DNA from: Pedobacter puniceum
GTDB taxonomy: Bacteria > Bacteroidota > Bacteroidia > Sphingobacteriales > Sphingobacteriaceae
Length of the DNA stretch: 64,000 bases
Direction: 5' to 3'
NCBI RefSeq assembly: GCF_009674685.1
Contig: NZ_WKJI01000001.1
Location: 1,178,001-1,242,000, forward strand
Shown here: positions 1 to 8,426 of the stretch, in pieces
How positions within the stretch are numbered: the stretch's first letter is position 1
How the letters are laid out: every line of letters starts with the position of its first letter
Notes under the pieces: model-generated
Databases searched by the model: none
Told to the model about the DNA's origin: nothing
What the model saw: the letters and a program-made list of their open reading frames with translations, nothing else
Position numbers and translations under genes: made by a program

Positions 1-277
1 AATTAACCTCCACACCTTGTGTTTCATTAATATCACTTATCCAGCCCTTATGAGATTCTACAGAATCAACACTTAGAGCCATTACCTTTACATTTCTTTT
101 GGCAAACTCATTATTTAAGGCTGCTGTACGACCTAATTCTGTTGTACAAACTGGCGTATAATCTGCCGGATGCGAAAATAAAACACCCCAGCTATCACCT
201 AAATATTCATAGAAATCAATTTCTCCTTCAGAGGTCTTTGCCTTGAAATTTGGAGCTACATCACCTAGTCTTAACAT
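1..277 (-). CDS. 1-Cys peroxiredoxin (AhpC/TSA family), C-terminus beyond window
   Basis: Reduces hydrogen peroxide and organic peroxides in the cytosol. The 92 visible residues start MLRLGDVAPNFKAKTSEGEI and include the peroxidatic-cysteine motif HPADYTPVCTTELGR, the Prx6/1-Cys form in which the motif is followed by TTELG. The ATG at 277-275 is the natural start. The C-terminal half lies outside the window, so the resolving cysteine cannot be checked. It is the last minus-strand gene of the left block, 108 bp downstream of hemN. Confidence 0.88.
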   Translation of the reverse strand, partial: MLRLGDVAPNFKAKTSEGEIDFYEYLGDSWGVLFSHPADYTPVCTTELGRTAALNNEFAKRNVKVMALSVDSVESHKGWISDINETQGVEVN

Positions 278-385
278 AATTTGAAATTTTTAATTCTCTA
301 CTAATTTAGTAGACATATTTACATAAAACAAGAAACCACAATCATGCCATTAATTATATGACATTCAAATTTGATTTCTAAAAGC

Positions 386-1747
386 TTAACCTATGCTAAA
401 TAGTTGTTTTTCTAATTTAGTAGCTCGTAAGCGGGCATCAAAAACTGCACATACATTACGCAGAAAGCGTTTACCTGTTTTGGTAACTTTTATAGACTGA
501 TGCTCTTGAATGATTAAACCATCTTCTACCAACTCTGGTAATCCTAATAAATTTTCTCTAAAAGCATCATTTTGCAAATCATCATCGCTCCAAGTGGTTA
601 CACCTTTACACATGATGTTTAAAATATGCCTCCTAATTAATAAATCCTCATTATTTAAGACGTGTCCTTTAACCACAGGTAATTCTCCGGCATTTATTAA
701 AGCTAAATACTCTTCTTCACTTTTTACATTCTGTGCAAAGGCATCCCAAGTATCGCCAATAGAAGAAACACCTAAACCAACCAATAAACGAGTGTATTGA
801 TGGGTATAACCCATAAAATTACGGTGTAGCTTTTTGTTTTGTGCAGCTATATTTAGGCTATCATGAGCAAAAGCAAAATGATCCATACCGATATCTAAAT
901 AACCAGCAGCTAAAAGCATTTCTCTGCCTTTTTCGTACAATTCTTGTCTTAAATGGGTATCAGGCAAATCGGCCTCGGTAAACTTACGCTGACCAGATTT
1001 TACCCAAGGCACATGAGCATAGCTATAAAACGCTATTCTATCAGGCTTTAAGCCGATAACTTTTTCTACCGTAGCAGTAAGACTGGCAACAGTTTGTAAT
1101 GGCAAACCATAAATTAAATCGAAATTTACTGAAGTATAACCAATTGCTCTGGCTTGTTTACTCACTACATCTACCTCTTCTACAGATTGTATTCTGTTAA
1201 TCATGATTTGAACTTGCTCATCAAAATCTTGAATACCTAAACTTAATCTTTTAAAACCTAAAGCATATAATACTTCAAGATGTGCTAAAGTGGTATTTGC
1301 CGGATGCGCTTCAAAACTAAATTCTGCATCTTCATGAATTAAACAATCTTCTAAAATACCTTTGATTAAAAGCGCTAGATTTTCTGGAGAGAAAAATGTT
1401 GGCGTACCACCGCCTAAATGTATTTCTTTTAACTGAGGTTGAGCACCAAAAACAGCTTTATACAATTTCCACTCCTTTATAACAGCTTTTAAATATGGTT
1501 CTTCTACCCCATGGTTTTTAGTAATACGTTTATTGCAGGCACAATAAGTACACAAACTTTCACAATAAGGTAAATGGATATAAACACTTATACCATCTTT
1601 ATGATTACTGATATCAAAAGATTGCTTTACTTTTTGCAACCATAAAGATTTGTTAAAAGTACTTTCATCCCAAAACGGAACAGTAGGATAACTGGTATAC
1701 CTAGGTACAGGTACCGTATATTTTGTAATGATATCTTGCGTAAGCAT
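386..1747 (-). CDS. hemN: Oxygen-independent coproporphyrinogen III dehydrogenase (radical SAM)
   Basis: Converts coproporphyrinogen III to protoporphyrinogen IX without O2, in haem synthesis. The protein (453 aa, normal HemN length) has PRYTSYPTVPFW near the N-terminus and the radical-SAM cysteines in YCESLCTYCACNKR (C62, C66, C69 plus C71), followed by LGGGTPTF. I chose ATG 1747 (MLTQDII) over an upstream alternative because it aligns with the family start and lies 1 nt after the stop of the dehydrogenase gene, so the two are probably one operon. Its position downstream of an Fnr-type box fits a gene used when oxygen is low. Confidence 0.95.
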   Translation of the reverse strand: MLTQDIITKYTVPVPRYTSYPTVPFWDESTFNKSLWLQKVKQSFDISNHKDGISVYIHLPYCESLCTYCACNKRITKNHGVEEPYLKAVIKEWKLYKAVFGAQPQLKEIHLGGGTPTFFSPENLALLIKGILEDCLIHEDAEFSFEAHPANTTLAHLEVLYALGFKRLSLGIQDFDEQVQIMINRIQSVEEVDVVSKQARAIGYTSVNFDLIYGLPLQTVASLTATVEKVIGLKPDRIAFYSYAHVPWVKSGQRKFTEADLPDTHLRQELYEKGREMLLAAGYLDIGMDHFAFAHDSLNIAAQNKKLHRNFMGYTHQYTRLLVGLGVSSIGDTWDAFAQNVKSEEEYLALINAGELPVVKGHVLNNEDLLIRRHILNIMCKGVTTWSDDDLQNDAFRENLLGLPELVEDGLIIQEHQSIKVTKTGKRFLRNVCAVFDARLRATKLEKQLFSIG

Positions 1748-1748
1748 A

Positions 1749-2786
1749 TTATGATTGATGAGGTAGCAATGGTTTTTCTTTGATAGCTTCTTTTTGGCAG
1801 TTTTTAGCACAGGCACAAGCTTTACCTACACACTTATTTTCTTGCCAAAGGTCTAAGCTTTTTATGGTAAGCTGCGTTATTTCTTGCAAAACCTCTGTAG
1901 TTAAAAAAGCTTGATGTGGTGTGATAATAACATTAGGAAAAGCTAATAACTGTTGTAATAAACAATCTTTTTCTTTGTCTTGATGATGATTTTCAAAAAA
2001 TAAACCATGCTCATATTCATAAACATCGGCACCTAAAGCACCAATTTTACCAGATTTAAGTGCTTGTAAAACATCATTAGTATTTAACAAACCTCCTCTG
2101 CCTGTATTGATAAGCATCACCCCAGGTCTCATCTTGGCTAAATTCTCTGCATTAATAATATGTCTGGTTTCATCATTTAAAGGAACATGTAAAGAAATAA
2201 TATCTGATTTAGCATAAAGCTCTTCTAAACCAACATGTTGTATTCCTGTATGTTGATGTTTTACTTGGTCATAAGCCAAAACTTTACAGCCAAACCCATT
2301 AAATATTTTTGCGGTAATTAGACCAATTTCGCCTAAACCTATTATACCCACAGTTTTACCATACAAAGTAAAACCTACTAACCCATCTAGCCTAAAATCA
2401 AAGTTTTTACTTCTTTGTGTTGATAATAAAATTTTACGATTTAAAGCCAAAACAAGTGTTAAAACGTGTTCTGCTATGCTATGTGGAGAGTAAGACGGTA
2501 TATTGGCTATTTTAATGTTGGCTGCTGCAGCGGCTTGCTTATCAATATGATCTGTACCTACAGAACGTGTGGCAATGTATTTAACGCCATAATGAGCCAG
2601 CTTTTTTATAACTGATGCCGAGACATCGTCACTTGTAAAAACTACAACAGCATCTTTACCCTCTGCATATGATGTAGTTTCATCAGTCAGAGGATTAGAT
2701 ATTAAAGTAATATCATGCTTTTTTTGATTGGCCTTTGCCAGCAATTCCTTCTCAAAAGACCTCGTACTGTAAACTACAACTTTCAT
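1749..2786 (-). CDS. D-lactate dehydrogenase-type 2-hydroxyacid dehydrogenase with Cys-rich tail
   Basis: NAD-dependent D-2-hydroxyacid dehydrogenase, probably D-lactate dehydrogenase (pyruvate to D-lactate). It has the Rossmann motif GKTVGIIGLGEIGLITAK, the substrate-binding Arg in LINTGRGGLLN and the catalytic His in ITPHQAFLT. The start MKVVVYSTRSFEKELL (ATG 2786) fits the family; a TTG six codons upstream is less likely. An unusual tail, CVGKACACAKNCQKEA, carries four cysteines beyond the usual fold. It is probably co-transcribed with hemN. A TAGCTTTG -7 element (2806-2813) and an Fnr-type palindrome (2858-2871) lie upstream. Confidence 0.88.
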   Translation of the reverse strand: MKVVVYSTRSFEKELLAKANQKKHDITLISNPLTDETTSYAEGKDAVVVFTSDDVSASVIKKLAHYGVKYIATRSVGTDHIDKQAAAAANIKIANIPSYSPHSIAEHVLTLVLALNRKILLSTQRSKNFDFRLDGLVGFTLYGKTVGIIGLGEIGLITAKIFNGFGCKVLAYDQVKHQHTGIQHVGLEELYAKSDIISLHVPLNDETRHIINAENLAKMRPGVMLINTGRGGLLNTNDVLQALKSGKIGALGADVYEYEHGLFFENHHQDKEKDCLLQQLLAFPNVIITPHQAFLTTEVLQEITQLTIKSLDLWQENKCVGKACACAKNCQKEAIKEKPLLPHQS

Positions 2787-2805
2787 TTGCTTCGCTTTAT
2801 ACAAG

Positions 2806-2813
2806 CAAAGCTA
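2806..2813 (-). promoter_or_regulatory. Candidate -7 promoter element of the ldh-hemN operon
   Basis: The minus strand reads TAGCTTTG, an exact match to the Bacteroidota -7 consensus TAnnTTTG, about 20 nt before the ATG at 2786. The Fnr-type palindrome upstream is centred about 55 nt from the centre of this element, which places it near -62 relative to the predicted start site. Confidence 0.5.
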
Positions 2814-2857
2814 CCAGCTATATTCTTATTGTAACATGAGGCTAGTCAGCAAGAAAA

Positions 2858-2871
2858 GTGATTAAAATCAA
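2858..2871. promoter_or_regulatory. Fnr/Crp-type operator upstream of ldh-hemN
   Basis: GTGAT-TAAA-ATCAA on the plus strand (TTGAT-TTTA-ATCAC on the minus strand) matches the Fnr box TTGAT-N4-ATCAA at 9 of 10 defined positions. It overlaps the stop codon of the upstream regulator gene. Its centre is about 62 nt upstream of the start site predicted from the -7 element, a class I activator position. The match and spacing are seen in the sequence; function is inferred. Confidence 0.55.
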
Positions 2872-3917
2872 TTTTTCATGTTTTTTAATCGGTTCACATC
2901 TAAGATATGTATCTCACCACCTTTTTTCTCAATCAGTTTCTCTTCTTTAAAATCACTTAGTGTACGACTCACCGTTTCTGTTGCCATGCCGGCCATTGCG
3001 GCTAAATCATCTCTAGAAATTTTAAAAACATCTTGGTTTTTATTTACTTCTCTAATACGCATTAATGTTTCTGCCAAACGCTTCCTAACAGAATGATAAG
3101 CTAATTGAACCAACTGCTCTTCCTTTTGATGAATGTGGGCAGAAAGTAATTGGATAAACTGCATAGCAACCGCTGTATTATTATTTAACAGCGCATTAAC
3201 TTGGTCTTTGTGAAGCATACAGATGCTACTATTTTCCATAGCCTCTGCCGTTTCTGTATGCAATTGACTTATCAAAGCATCATGCACACCAAAATATTCA
3301 TCAGTATGGTAAATTCCTGTCAAAAGTTCTCTACCATCTTCACTCAACTTAACGGTTTTAATTTTACCCTCCAGAACTAAATAAATACCTTGTGCATGGT
3401 CTTGGTCGTAATAAATAATCTGACCCTTTTTAACCTGTCTTATTTTCTTTTGCGAGATTAATGATTTTAAGTCTTGCTTATCTTCTACTTGTAAGGCAAA
3501 GTCTTCTAGATTTTTTAATCCCTTAGTGTAAAACTCTTCTTGTTTTTGCTTTTTATTAAGCCTACTTTCTATGGCATTTAAAAGCTCCATATCGTCAAAA
3601 GGCTTAATCAGATAATCATCTGCACCCATCTCCATTCCTTTACGCATATCTGCTCTTTCTGCCTTAGCGGTTAAGAAAATAAAAGGAATATTAGCCGTTT
3701 CCGGATTTTTATTTAGTAAATACAAAACGCCATAACCATCAAGTTCTGGCATCATGATATCACAAATAATTAAATCTGGAAGATACTTCTGAGCCTTATC
3801 AGCCCCAAGTTTACCATTAACAGCAGTTTCTACTTCGTAACCAGCCAAACCTAAAATTTCAGCTGTACCTTCTCTAATATCCTCGTTATCTTCTATAATC
3901 AGGATTTTCTTTTTCAT
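2868..3917 (-). CDS. Response regulator receiver fused to Crp/Fnr-family DNA-binding regulator
   Basis: 349-aa transcription regulator with three parts. A CheY-like receiver (about 4-120) has phosphoacceptor Asp53 in LIICDIMMPELDG and a conserved Lys in LIKPFDD. A cNMP-binding-like beta-barrel follows (about 145-255), then a Crp-type winged helix (about 270-345). The recognition helix ATETVSRTLSDF keeps the E..SR pattern that lets Fnr read TGAT half-sites. It lacks Fnr's N-terminal cysteine cluster, so oxygen sensing through its own Fe-S cluster is unlikely; the signal probably comes by phosphorylation from the kinase encoded 1 nt upstream. The arrangement looks like rhizobial FixJ and FixK in one chain. 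Confidence 0.9.
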   Translation of the reverse strand: MKKKILIIEDNEDIREGTAEILGLAGYEVETAVNGKLGADKAQKYLPDLIICDIMMPELDGYGVLYLLNKNPETANIPFIFLTAKAERADMRKGMEMGADDYLIKPFDDMELLNAIESRLNKKQKQEEFYTKGLKNLEDFALQVEDKQDLKSLISQKKIRQVKKGQIIYYDQDHAQGIYLVLEGKIKTVKLSEDGRELLTGIYHTDEYFGVHDALISQLHTETAEAMENSSICMLHKDQVNALLNNNTAVAMQFIQLLSAHIHQKEEQLVQLAYHSVRKRLAETLMRIREVNKNQDVFKISRDDLAAMAGMATETVSRTLSDFKEEKLIEKKGGEIHILDVNRLKNMKN

Positions 3918-3918
3918 A

Positions 3919-5103
3919 CTAAAGATTAAAAATCAGGGTAAATTTAGCGCCTTTATTTTCCGAACTCTCAAACTCCACTTCACCATTCATGAGTTTAATA
4001 TAACGATTAACAATATTTAATCCTAAACCTGTGCCAGGGATACTCCCCGTATTGTTGGCTCTAAAGAAAGGTTCAAATAAATGTTTTTGATCATTTACAG
4101 GTATTCCAATACCATCATCCTTAATGATAACCATACAGCGTTTCTCATCAAGCTCGGTATTAAACTCTATAAAAGTGTTCTCACCAGAGTATTTAATGGC
4201 ATTAGCAATAAGGTTAATGATACAATTTTTCAATAATGCGGCATCTAAAGTAACCAAACTACTTTTTCCGGTATGTTGATAAATGATATTTTGGTTTTGC
4301 TTGGCTATCAATTGCATTTCTTCGGTAATTTCTTCTGCCAGCTTCACCAAATCAAATGGTGCCGCTTGTGGATTAATTTTACCTGCCTCTAGCCTTTCTA
4401 AGGATAAGAAATCATTTAGAATGTTAGTGAGGTTGCCCACACCAACTTTTATTTTGCCTACATGTTTAGCAATATTAGGATTTTGATACTCTTGAGCATA
4501 CTTTTCTATTAACGATGCAGAGAGTTGTATAGAACTTAACGGCGTTCTAAACTCATGCGAAGCCATAGAAACAAAACGACTTTTCAGTTGGTTAAGTTCT
4601 TTTTCTTTTTCAAGGGATAAACTTACCTCTTCTTTTGCATCTTGTAACTGCGCTACAATTGATTGTAAAGCTTGTGTACGCTCTTCAACCAAATGCTCTA
4701 ATCTTGATGTATATTTTTTTAGCTGCTCTTCGGCGTCCTTTTCTCTGCTTAAATCATGTATGAAACCGGTATATACTATCCTACCTTCATACTGTACCTT
4801 ACTTACCGCAAGCCTAAATGGAAATTCGCTTTTATCTTTTCTTAACCCCGTAACCTCTCTTCCAATACCGATAATGTGTGCTTCGCCAGTTTGATGGTAA
4901 CGATGAATATAAGCATCATGCTGAGACCTGTATGGTTCTGGCATTAAAACCGAAATATTCTTTCCTACAACCTCTTCAACCTCATAACCAAAGAGTTCAC
5001 ACGCAGAAGGGTTTATGGCTTCTATAATTCCCTTCGTATCAATCGTGATGATACCATCTATGGCATTATTAATAATTGCTTCAAGTAAAGCCTCTTTATC
5101 CAT
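3919..5103 (-). CDS. PAS sensor histidine kinase with FixL-like heme-pocket residues
   Basis: 394-aa sensor kinase without clear membrane segments, so probably cytosolic. An N-terminal PAS domain (about 5-118) is followed by a coiled coil (120-175), HisKA with His183 in SHEFRTP, and HATPase with NLIANAIKYSG, DDGIGIP and GTGLGLNIV. The PAS stretch MPEPYRSQHDAYIHRY...HIIGIGR closely resembles FixL. His62, Arg68, His76, Ile77 and Arg82 correspond by constant offset to B. japonicum FixL His200 (heme ligand), Arg206, His214, Ile215 and Arg220. Heme binding and O2 sensing are therefore plausible but inferred. It is probably co-transcribed with the regulator 1 nt downstream and perhaps the CoA-transferase upstream. 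Confidence 0.88.
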   Translation of the reverse strand: MDKEALLEAIINNAIDGIITIDTKGIIEAINPSACELFGYEVEEVVGKNISVLMPEPYRSQHDAYIHRYHQTGEAHIIGIGREVTGLRKDKSEFPFRLAVSKVQYEGRIVYTGFIHDLSREKDAEEQLKKYTSRLEHLVEERTQALQSIVAQLQDAKEEVSLSLEKEKELNQLKSRFVSMASHEFRTPLSSIQLSASLIEKYAQEYQNPNIAKHVGKIKVGVGNLTNILNDFLSLERLEAGKINPQAAPFDLVKLAEEITEEMQLIAKQNQNIIYQHTGKSSLVTLDAALLKNCIINLIANAIKYSGENTFIEFNTELDEKRCMVIIKDDGIGIPVNDQKHLFEPFFRANNTGSIPGTGLGLNIVNRYIKLMNGEVEFESSENKGAKFTLIFNL

Positions 5104-5151
5104 TTGGCTAATTTATCTTAAAAGTATTACTAATAAAAATACTTATGAAGA

Positions 5152-6426
5152 TTATTTATATCGCTCATCAAATGCTTTCTCTAAAGCTTCTCTATGGTCT
5201 GGATGCGCTATCTCAATTAAAGCTCTCCCTCTTTGTTTTAAGCTTTTTCCGTATAAGTTTACAATACCATATTCAGTTACCACCCATTGTACGTGTCCTC
5301 TAGTGGTTACCACACCTGCACCTTCTTTTAAAAATGGAACAATTCTGGAGATACCTTTATTGGTTGTTGATGGCAAAGCAATAATAGGTTTACCACCTTG
5401 AGATAAAGATGCACCTCTGATGAAATCCATTTGGCCACCGATACCAGAGAATTGGTATGTTCCGATAGAATCTGCACAAACCTGACCTGTTAAATCTATT
5501 TCTATAGCACTATTAATAGCTATTACTTTAGGATTTTGGCGAATCACACTTGTATCATTCACGTAATTGATATTCATTACCCTTACGGATGTATTATCAT
5601 CAACAAAATCATATAATTTTCTGGTACCCACCATAAAAGAAGTCACATTTTTGCCTCTATTAAGCTTCTTCATGCTATTATCAATCACACCGCTTTCTAT
5701 TAATGGAATTACACCATCAGAAAGCATTTCTGTGTGCAGACCTAGATTTTTATGGTTTACTAAATTTTTCAAAACTTGGTCTGGTATACTTCCAATTCCT
5801 AATTGTAAGGTAGAGCCATCCTCTATCAAAGAAGCTACATTTTTACCAATTTGCACCACCACATCGCTAGCTTTTGCAGAGTAATCCACCTCTGGTAACT
5901 CGGCCTTTTGCCAAACCAAAGCGTTTATTTTATTAACATGGATAAATCCATCTCCGTGTGTTCTTGGCATAAAAGGATTAACCTGAGCGATGACATATTT
6001 CGCATTTTCTATAGCTGCTCTGGCAATATCTACTGATGTACCTAAAGAACAATAACCGTGTTTATCTGGTACAGATACATGAATTATAGCAACATCAATA
6101 GGTAAATAGTTTTCGTTAAAAAGAATAGGAATCTCACTTAAAAATACTGGAACATAATCTCCAAACTGGCTATTAGCCACAGCTCTTGAATTTGCAGAAA
6201 CAAATAAGGAATTAAAAAAAAAGCTATCCCTGTATTTTTCATCATTAAAATTAACATCTCCTAAAGTGGTAATACTTACCAACTCAACATTTTTTAGCTC
6301 CTCATATCTATGTTGTAAAGCTTTTATAATGTGTACAGGTGTGGCAGCACTTCCGTGTAAAAACACCCTATCTCCTGATTTTACTGCTTTTACCGCCTCT
6401 GCGGCACTTATATAATTAACATCCAT
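5152..6426 (-). CDS. Acetyl-CoA hydrolase / acetate-type CoA-transferase
   Basis: 424-aa member of the acetyl-CoA hydrolase/4-hydroxybutyrate CoA-transferase family, moving CoA between short acyl acids (for example succinyl-CoA and acetate). Family signatures seen are LQLGIGSIPDQVL, LHTEMLSDG, the SGIGGQMDFIRGA loop and the C-terminal VVTEYGIVNLYGKSLKQR. ATG 6426 (MDVNYISAAEAVKAV) is preferred; a TTG seven codons upstream is possible. It heads a minus-strand run with the PAS kinase 48 bp downstream. An Fnr-type palindrome lies about 41 nt upstream of the predicted start site, suggesting a role in fermentative acetate formation at low oxygen. The exact substrate is not resolved. Confidence 0.87.
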   Translation of the reverse strand: MDVNYISAAEAVKAVKSGDRVFLHGSAATPVHIIKALQHRYEELKNVELVSITTLGDVNFNDEKYRDSFFFNSLFVSANSRAVANSQFGDYVPVFLSEIPILFNENYLPIDVAIIHVSVPDKHGYCSLGTSVDIARAAIENAKYVIAQVNPFMPRTHGDGFIHVNKINALVWQKAELPEVDYSAKASDVVVQIGKNVASLIEDGSTLQLGIGSIPDQVLKNLVNHKNLGLHTEMLSDGVIPLIESGVIDNSMKKLNRGKNVTSFMVGTRKLYDFVDDNTSVRVMNINYVNDTSVIRQNPKVIAINSAIEIDLTGQVCADSIGTYQFSGIGGQMDFIRGASLSQGGKPIIALPSTTNKGISRIVPFLKEGAGVVTTRGHVQWVVTEYGIVNLYGKSLKQRGRALIEIAHPDHREALEKAFDERYK

Positions 6427-6474
6427 CTTGTTTATTTTTTTGCTCAAAATAGCTGCATTTTAAGCCTCTAAAAA

Positions 6475-6488
6475 ATGACAATCGTCAT
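6475..6488. promoter_or_regulatory. Fnr/Crp-type palindrome upstream of the CoA-transferase
   Basis: ATGAC-AATC-GTCAT has fully complementary 5-nt half-sites around a 4-nt spacer. Its centre lies 33.5 nt from the centre of a TATTTTG element on the minus strand (6445-6451), which puts it near -41, the class II activator position. The half-site is TGAC rather than TGAT, so affinity for the same regulator is uncertain. Confidence 0.45.
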
Positions 6489-6538
6489 CAAAAAAGGTTT
6501 CTCTTATCTCTAAAAATCATAAAAAATTAAAGCTTTAG

Positions 6539-6550
6539 TGATTTACATCA
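6539..6550. promoter_or_regulatory. Fnr-type operator upstream of the 596-aa gene
   Basis: TGAT-TTAC-ATCA is the core of the Fnr box. Its centre is 33.5 nt from the centre of a TATTTCG element on the plus strand (6575-6581), the same distance as in the divergent CoA-transferase promoter, placing it near -41. The start codon of the downstream gene is at 6600. Confidence 0.5.
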
Positions 6551-6599
6551 TATTCTAGAACAATAATTTATCGGTATTTCGTGAAAAATTTAAATTTAA

Positions 6600-8390
6600 A
6601 TGAGTCATACATTTCATATTCCTGTTTTAGGTTTAGCATATTCTGTTGATACACCACTAAAAGTAGGCCGTTATGGTATTTCTTCTGTAGCATCTATTGT
6701 TGATGATAATCTGATAGAAAGAATGCGAGCATACCATGCAACACAAAATCAGGAAAATTATACTCCAATAGGTGATAAAGAGCCCAATTTTAGAGCTAAG
6801 AGAATTACTGCATATTTAAACCTCATGCAAGACTTGCTTGATAAGCAATTTGAGGCTTTAAAACAACAAGTGTTTGAGCCAGGTACAGATTTAACTAGAT
6901 ATTTTGAATTACAACCAGACCACTCTGTCCTTAAAAAAACCTATTTACAAATGCTTAATATTCAAGATGATGATTTAAAAGCGATTGTACAAAGGCAATT
7001 AAAAGAAAAAATGCATAAAGGAGCCATAGATGTAAATATTATGGCTAAAGTAGATAAACTAAATAACCCTATAAATGGAGAAGAGCAATTAAGTGATGCG
7101 CTGGCTTCTTTACAAGGCTTTGCTCAAAGTAAGTTAAATGCTGGTGTAGTCTTATCTGCCGGGATGAACCCAAGATTATATGCTCATCTAGAGAATTTTA
7201 AGGATTTTTATCCTGATGAACATCAAAAGCTTCAAAAAACTATCATTTTAAAAGTATCTGATTTTAGGTCAGCACTGATACAAGCTAAATTCTTAGCTAA
7301 AAAAGGTTTATGGGTATCAGAATTTAGGATAGAATCTGGATTAAATTGTGGCGGGCATGCTTTTGCTACTGACGGTTATTTATTAGGCCCAATTTTAGAA
7401 GAATTTAAGGTAAAAAGACAAGAAATGCTTGCCGAGCTTTCTGCCATGTACAAAAATGCTCTCATTGCAAAAGGTTATACTGGCGATATAGAAATACCAC
7501 GAATGAAAATTAGTGTACAAGGTGGTATAGGTACAGCAGAAGAAGACAGTTTTTTATTAAAGCATTATGAGTTAGATGCAACGGGCTGGGGAAGTCCGTT
7601 TTTATTGGTTCCCGAAGCCACCAATGTTGATGAAGAAACCTTAAACAATTTAGCAGAAGCTACCAAAGAAGATTTCTACATCAGCGGCTCATCGCCTTTG
7701 GGTGTTCCTTTTAATAACTTTAGAAAAACCACAGCAGAAAAACTCCGTTTAGAGCGTATTGCGAAAGGAAAACCAGGCAGCCCTTGTACAAAAAAATACT
7801 TAGTTTCTAATACCGAGTTTACAAAAGAGCCTATTTGTACAGCCTCTAGAAAATATCAAAACTTAAAAATAAAATCACTCCAAAACAGTGATTTAAGCGA
7901 GCAAGAGTTACAAGCTAAAATAAACGAAGTAACAGAAAAAATTTGCCTTTGCGAGGGCTTGGTAACTTCTGCTTATCTTAAAAATGACATGATAAAACCT
8001 AAAGAAAATAAGGCTGTTACCATTTGTCCAGGTCCAAACATCGCTTATTTTTCTGGTAAGTTTTCTTTAGATGAAATGGTAAAACATATTTACGGCAAAA
8101 TTAACTTACTGGCTGGTATAGAGCGTTCTAACATTTTTATCAACGAGCTTAATTTATATATAGAACATCTTAAAAAAGATATCAGCATGAGTTGGCAAGA
8201 TTTATCTGATAAAAAGGTTAAATATTACACCAAGTTTAGAGAGCAGTTAGAACAAGGCATTAATTATTATAAACAACTAATCCCTGAAATTCAAAACCAA
8301 ACGGATGTATATAAAAACAAGATGCTTAAGGAGTTACAAGAAGCAGAAGAAAGACTTAAAATGATGATTTTCTCAACAGAAAATGCATGA
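6600..8390 (+). CDS. Conserved protein of unknown function, possible TIM-barrel/Fe-S protein
   Basis: 596 aa; I do not recognise the family with certainty. The middle has glycine-rich barrel-like motifs (ESGLNCGGHAFATDGY, VQGGIGTAEEDSF, TGWGSPFLLVPEATN) reminiscent of flavin-dependent TIM barrels. The last third carries cysteines in SPCTKKY (about 396), PICTASRKY (about 413), KICLCEG (about 449 and 451) and TICPGPN (about 476), which could hold an Fe-S cluster or metal. The C-terminus is helical. There is no signal peptide. Divergent from the CoA-transferase and preceded by an Fnr-type box, it is probably used at low oxygen. I considered anaerobic ribonucleotide reductase and rejected it. Confidence 0.75.
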   Translation: MSHTFHIPVLGLAYSVDTPLKVGRYGISSVASIVDDNLIERMRAYHATQNQENYTPIGDKEPNFRAKRITAYLNLMQDLLDKQFEALKQQVFEPGTDLTRYFELQPDHSVLKKTYLQMLNIQDDDLKAIVQRQLKEKMHKGAIDVNIMAKVDKLNNPINGEEQLSDALASLQGFAQSKLNAGVVLSAGMNPRLYAHLENFKDFYPDEHQKLQKTIILKVSDFRSALIQAKFLAKKGLWVSEFRIESGLNCGGHAFATDGYLLGPILEEFKVKRQEMLAELSAMYKNALIAKGYTGDIEIPRMKISVQGGIGTAEEDSFLLKHYELDATGWGSPFLLVPEATNVDEETLNNLAEATKEDFYISGSSPLGVPFNNFRKTTAEKLRLERIAKGKPGSPCTKKYLVSNTEFTKEPICTASRKYQNLKIKSLQNSDLSEQELQAKINEVTEKICLCEGLVTSAYLKNDMIKPKENKAVTICPGPNIAYFSGKFSLDEMVKHIYGKINLLAGIERSNIFINELNLYIEHLKKDISMSWQDLSDKKVKYYTKFREQLEQGINYYKQLIPEIQNQTDVYKNKMLKELQEAEERLKMMIFSTENA

Positions 8391-8394
8391 TATA

Positions 8395-8426
8395 AAAATC
8401 AGTTGTTTGATTAAACAACTGATTTT
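8395..8426. terminator. Bidirectional terminator between convergent genes
   Basis: Perfect 14-bp stem (8395-8408 with 8413-8426) around the loop GATT, with A/T-rich ends giving a T-run on both strands. It closes the plus-strand 596-aa gene. On the minus strand the last codons of ypdA lie inside the stem. Confidence 0.85.

Noticed and set aside
6600-8390. Anaerobic ribonucleotide reductase (NrdD), suggested by the low-oxygen neighbourhood
   Set aside because: The C-terminal glycyl-radical motif and the NrdD zinc Cys pattern are absent, and no NrdG activase follows.
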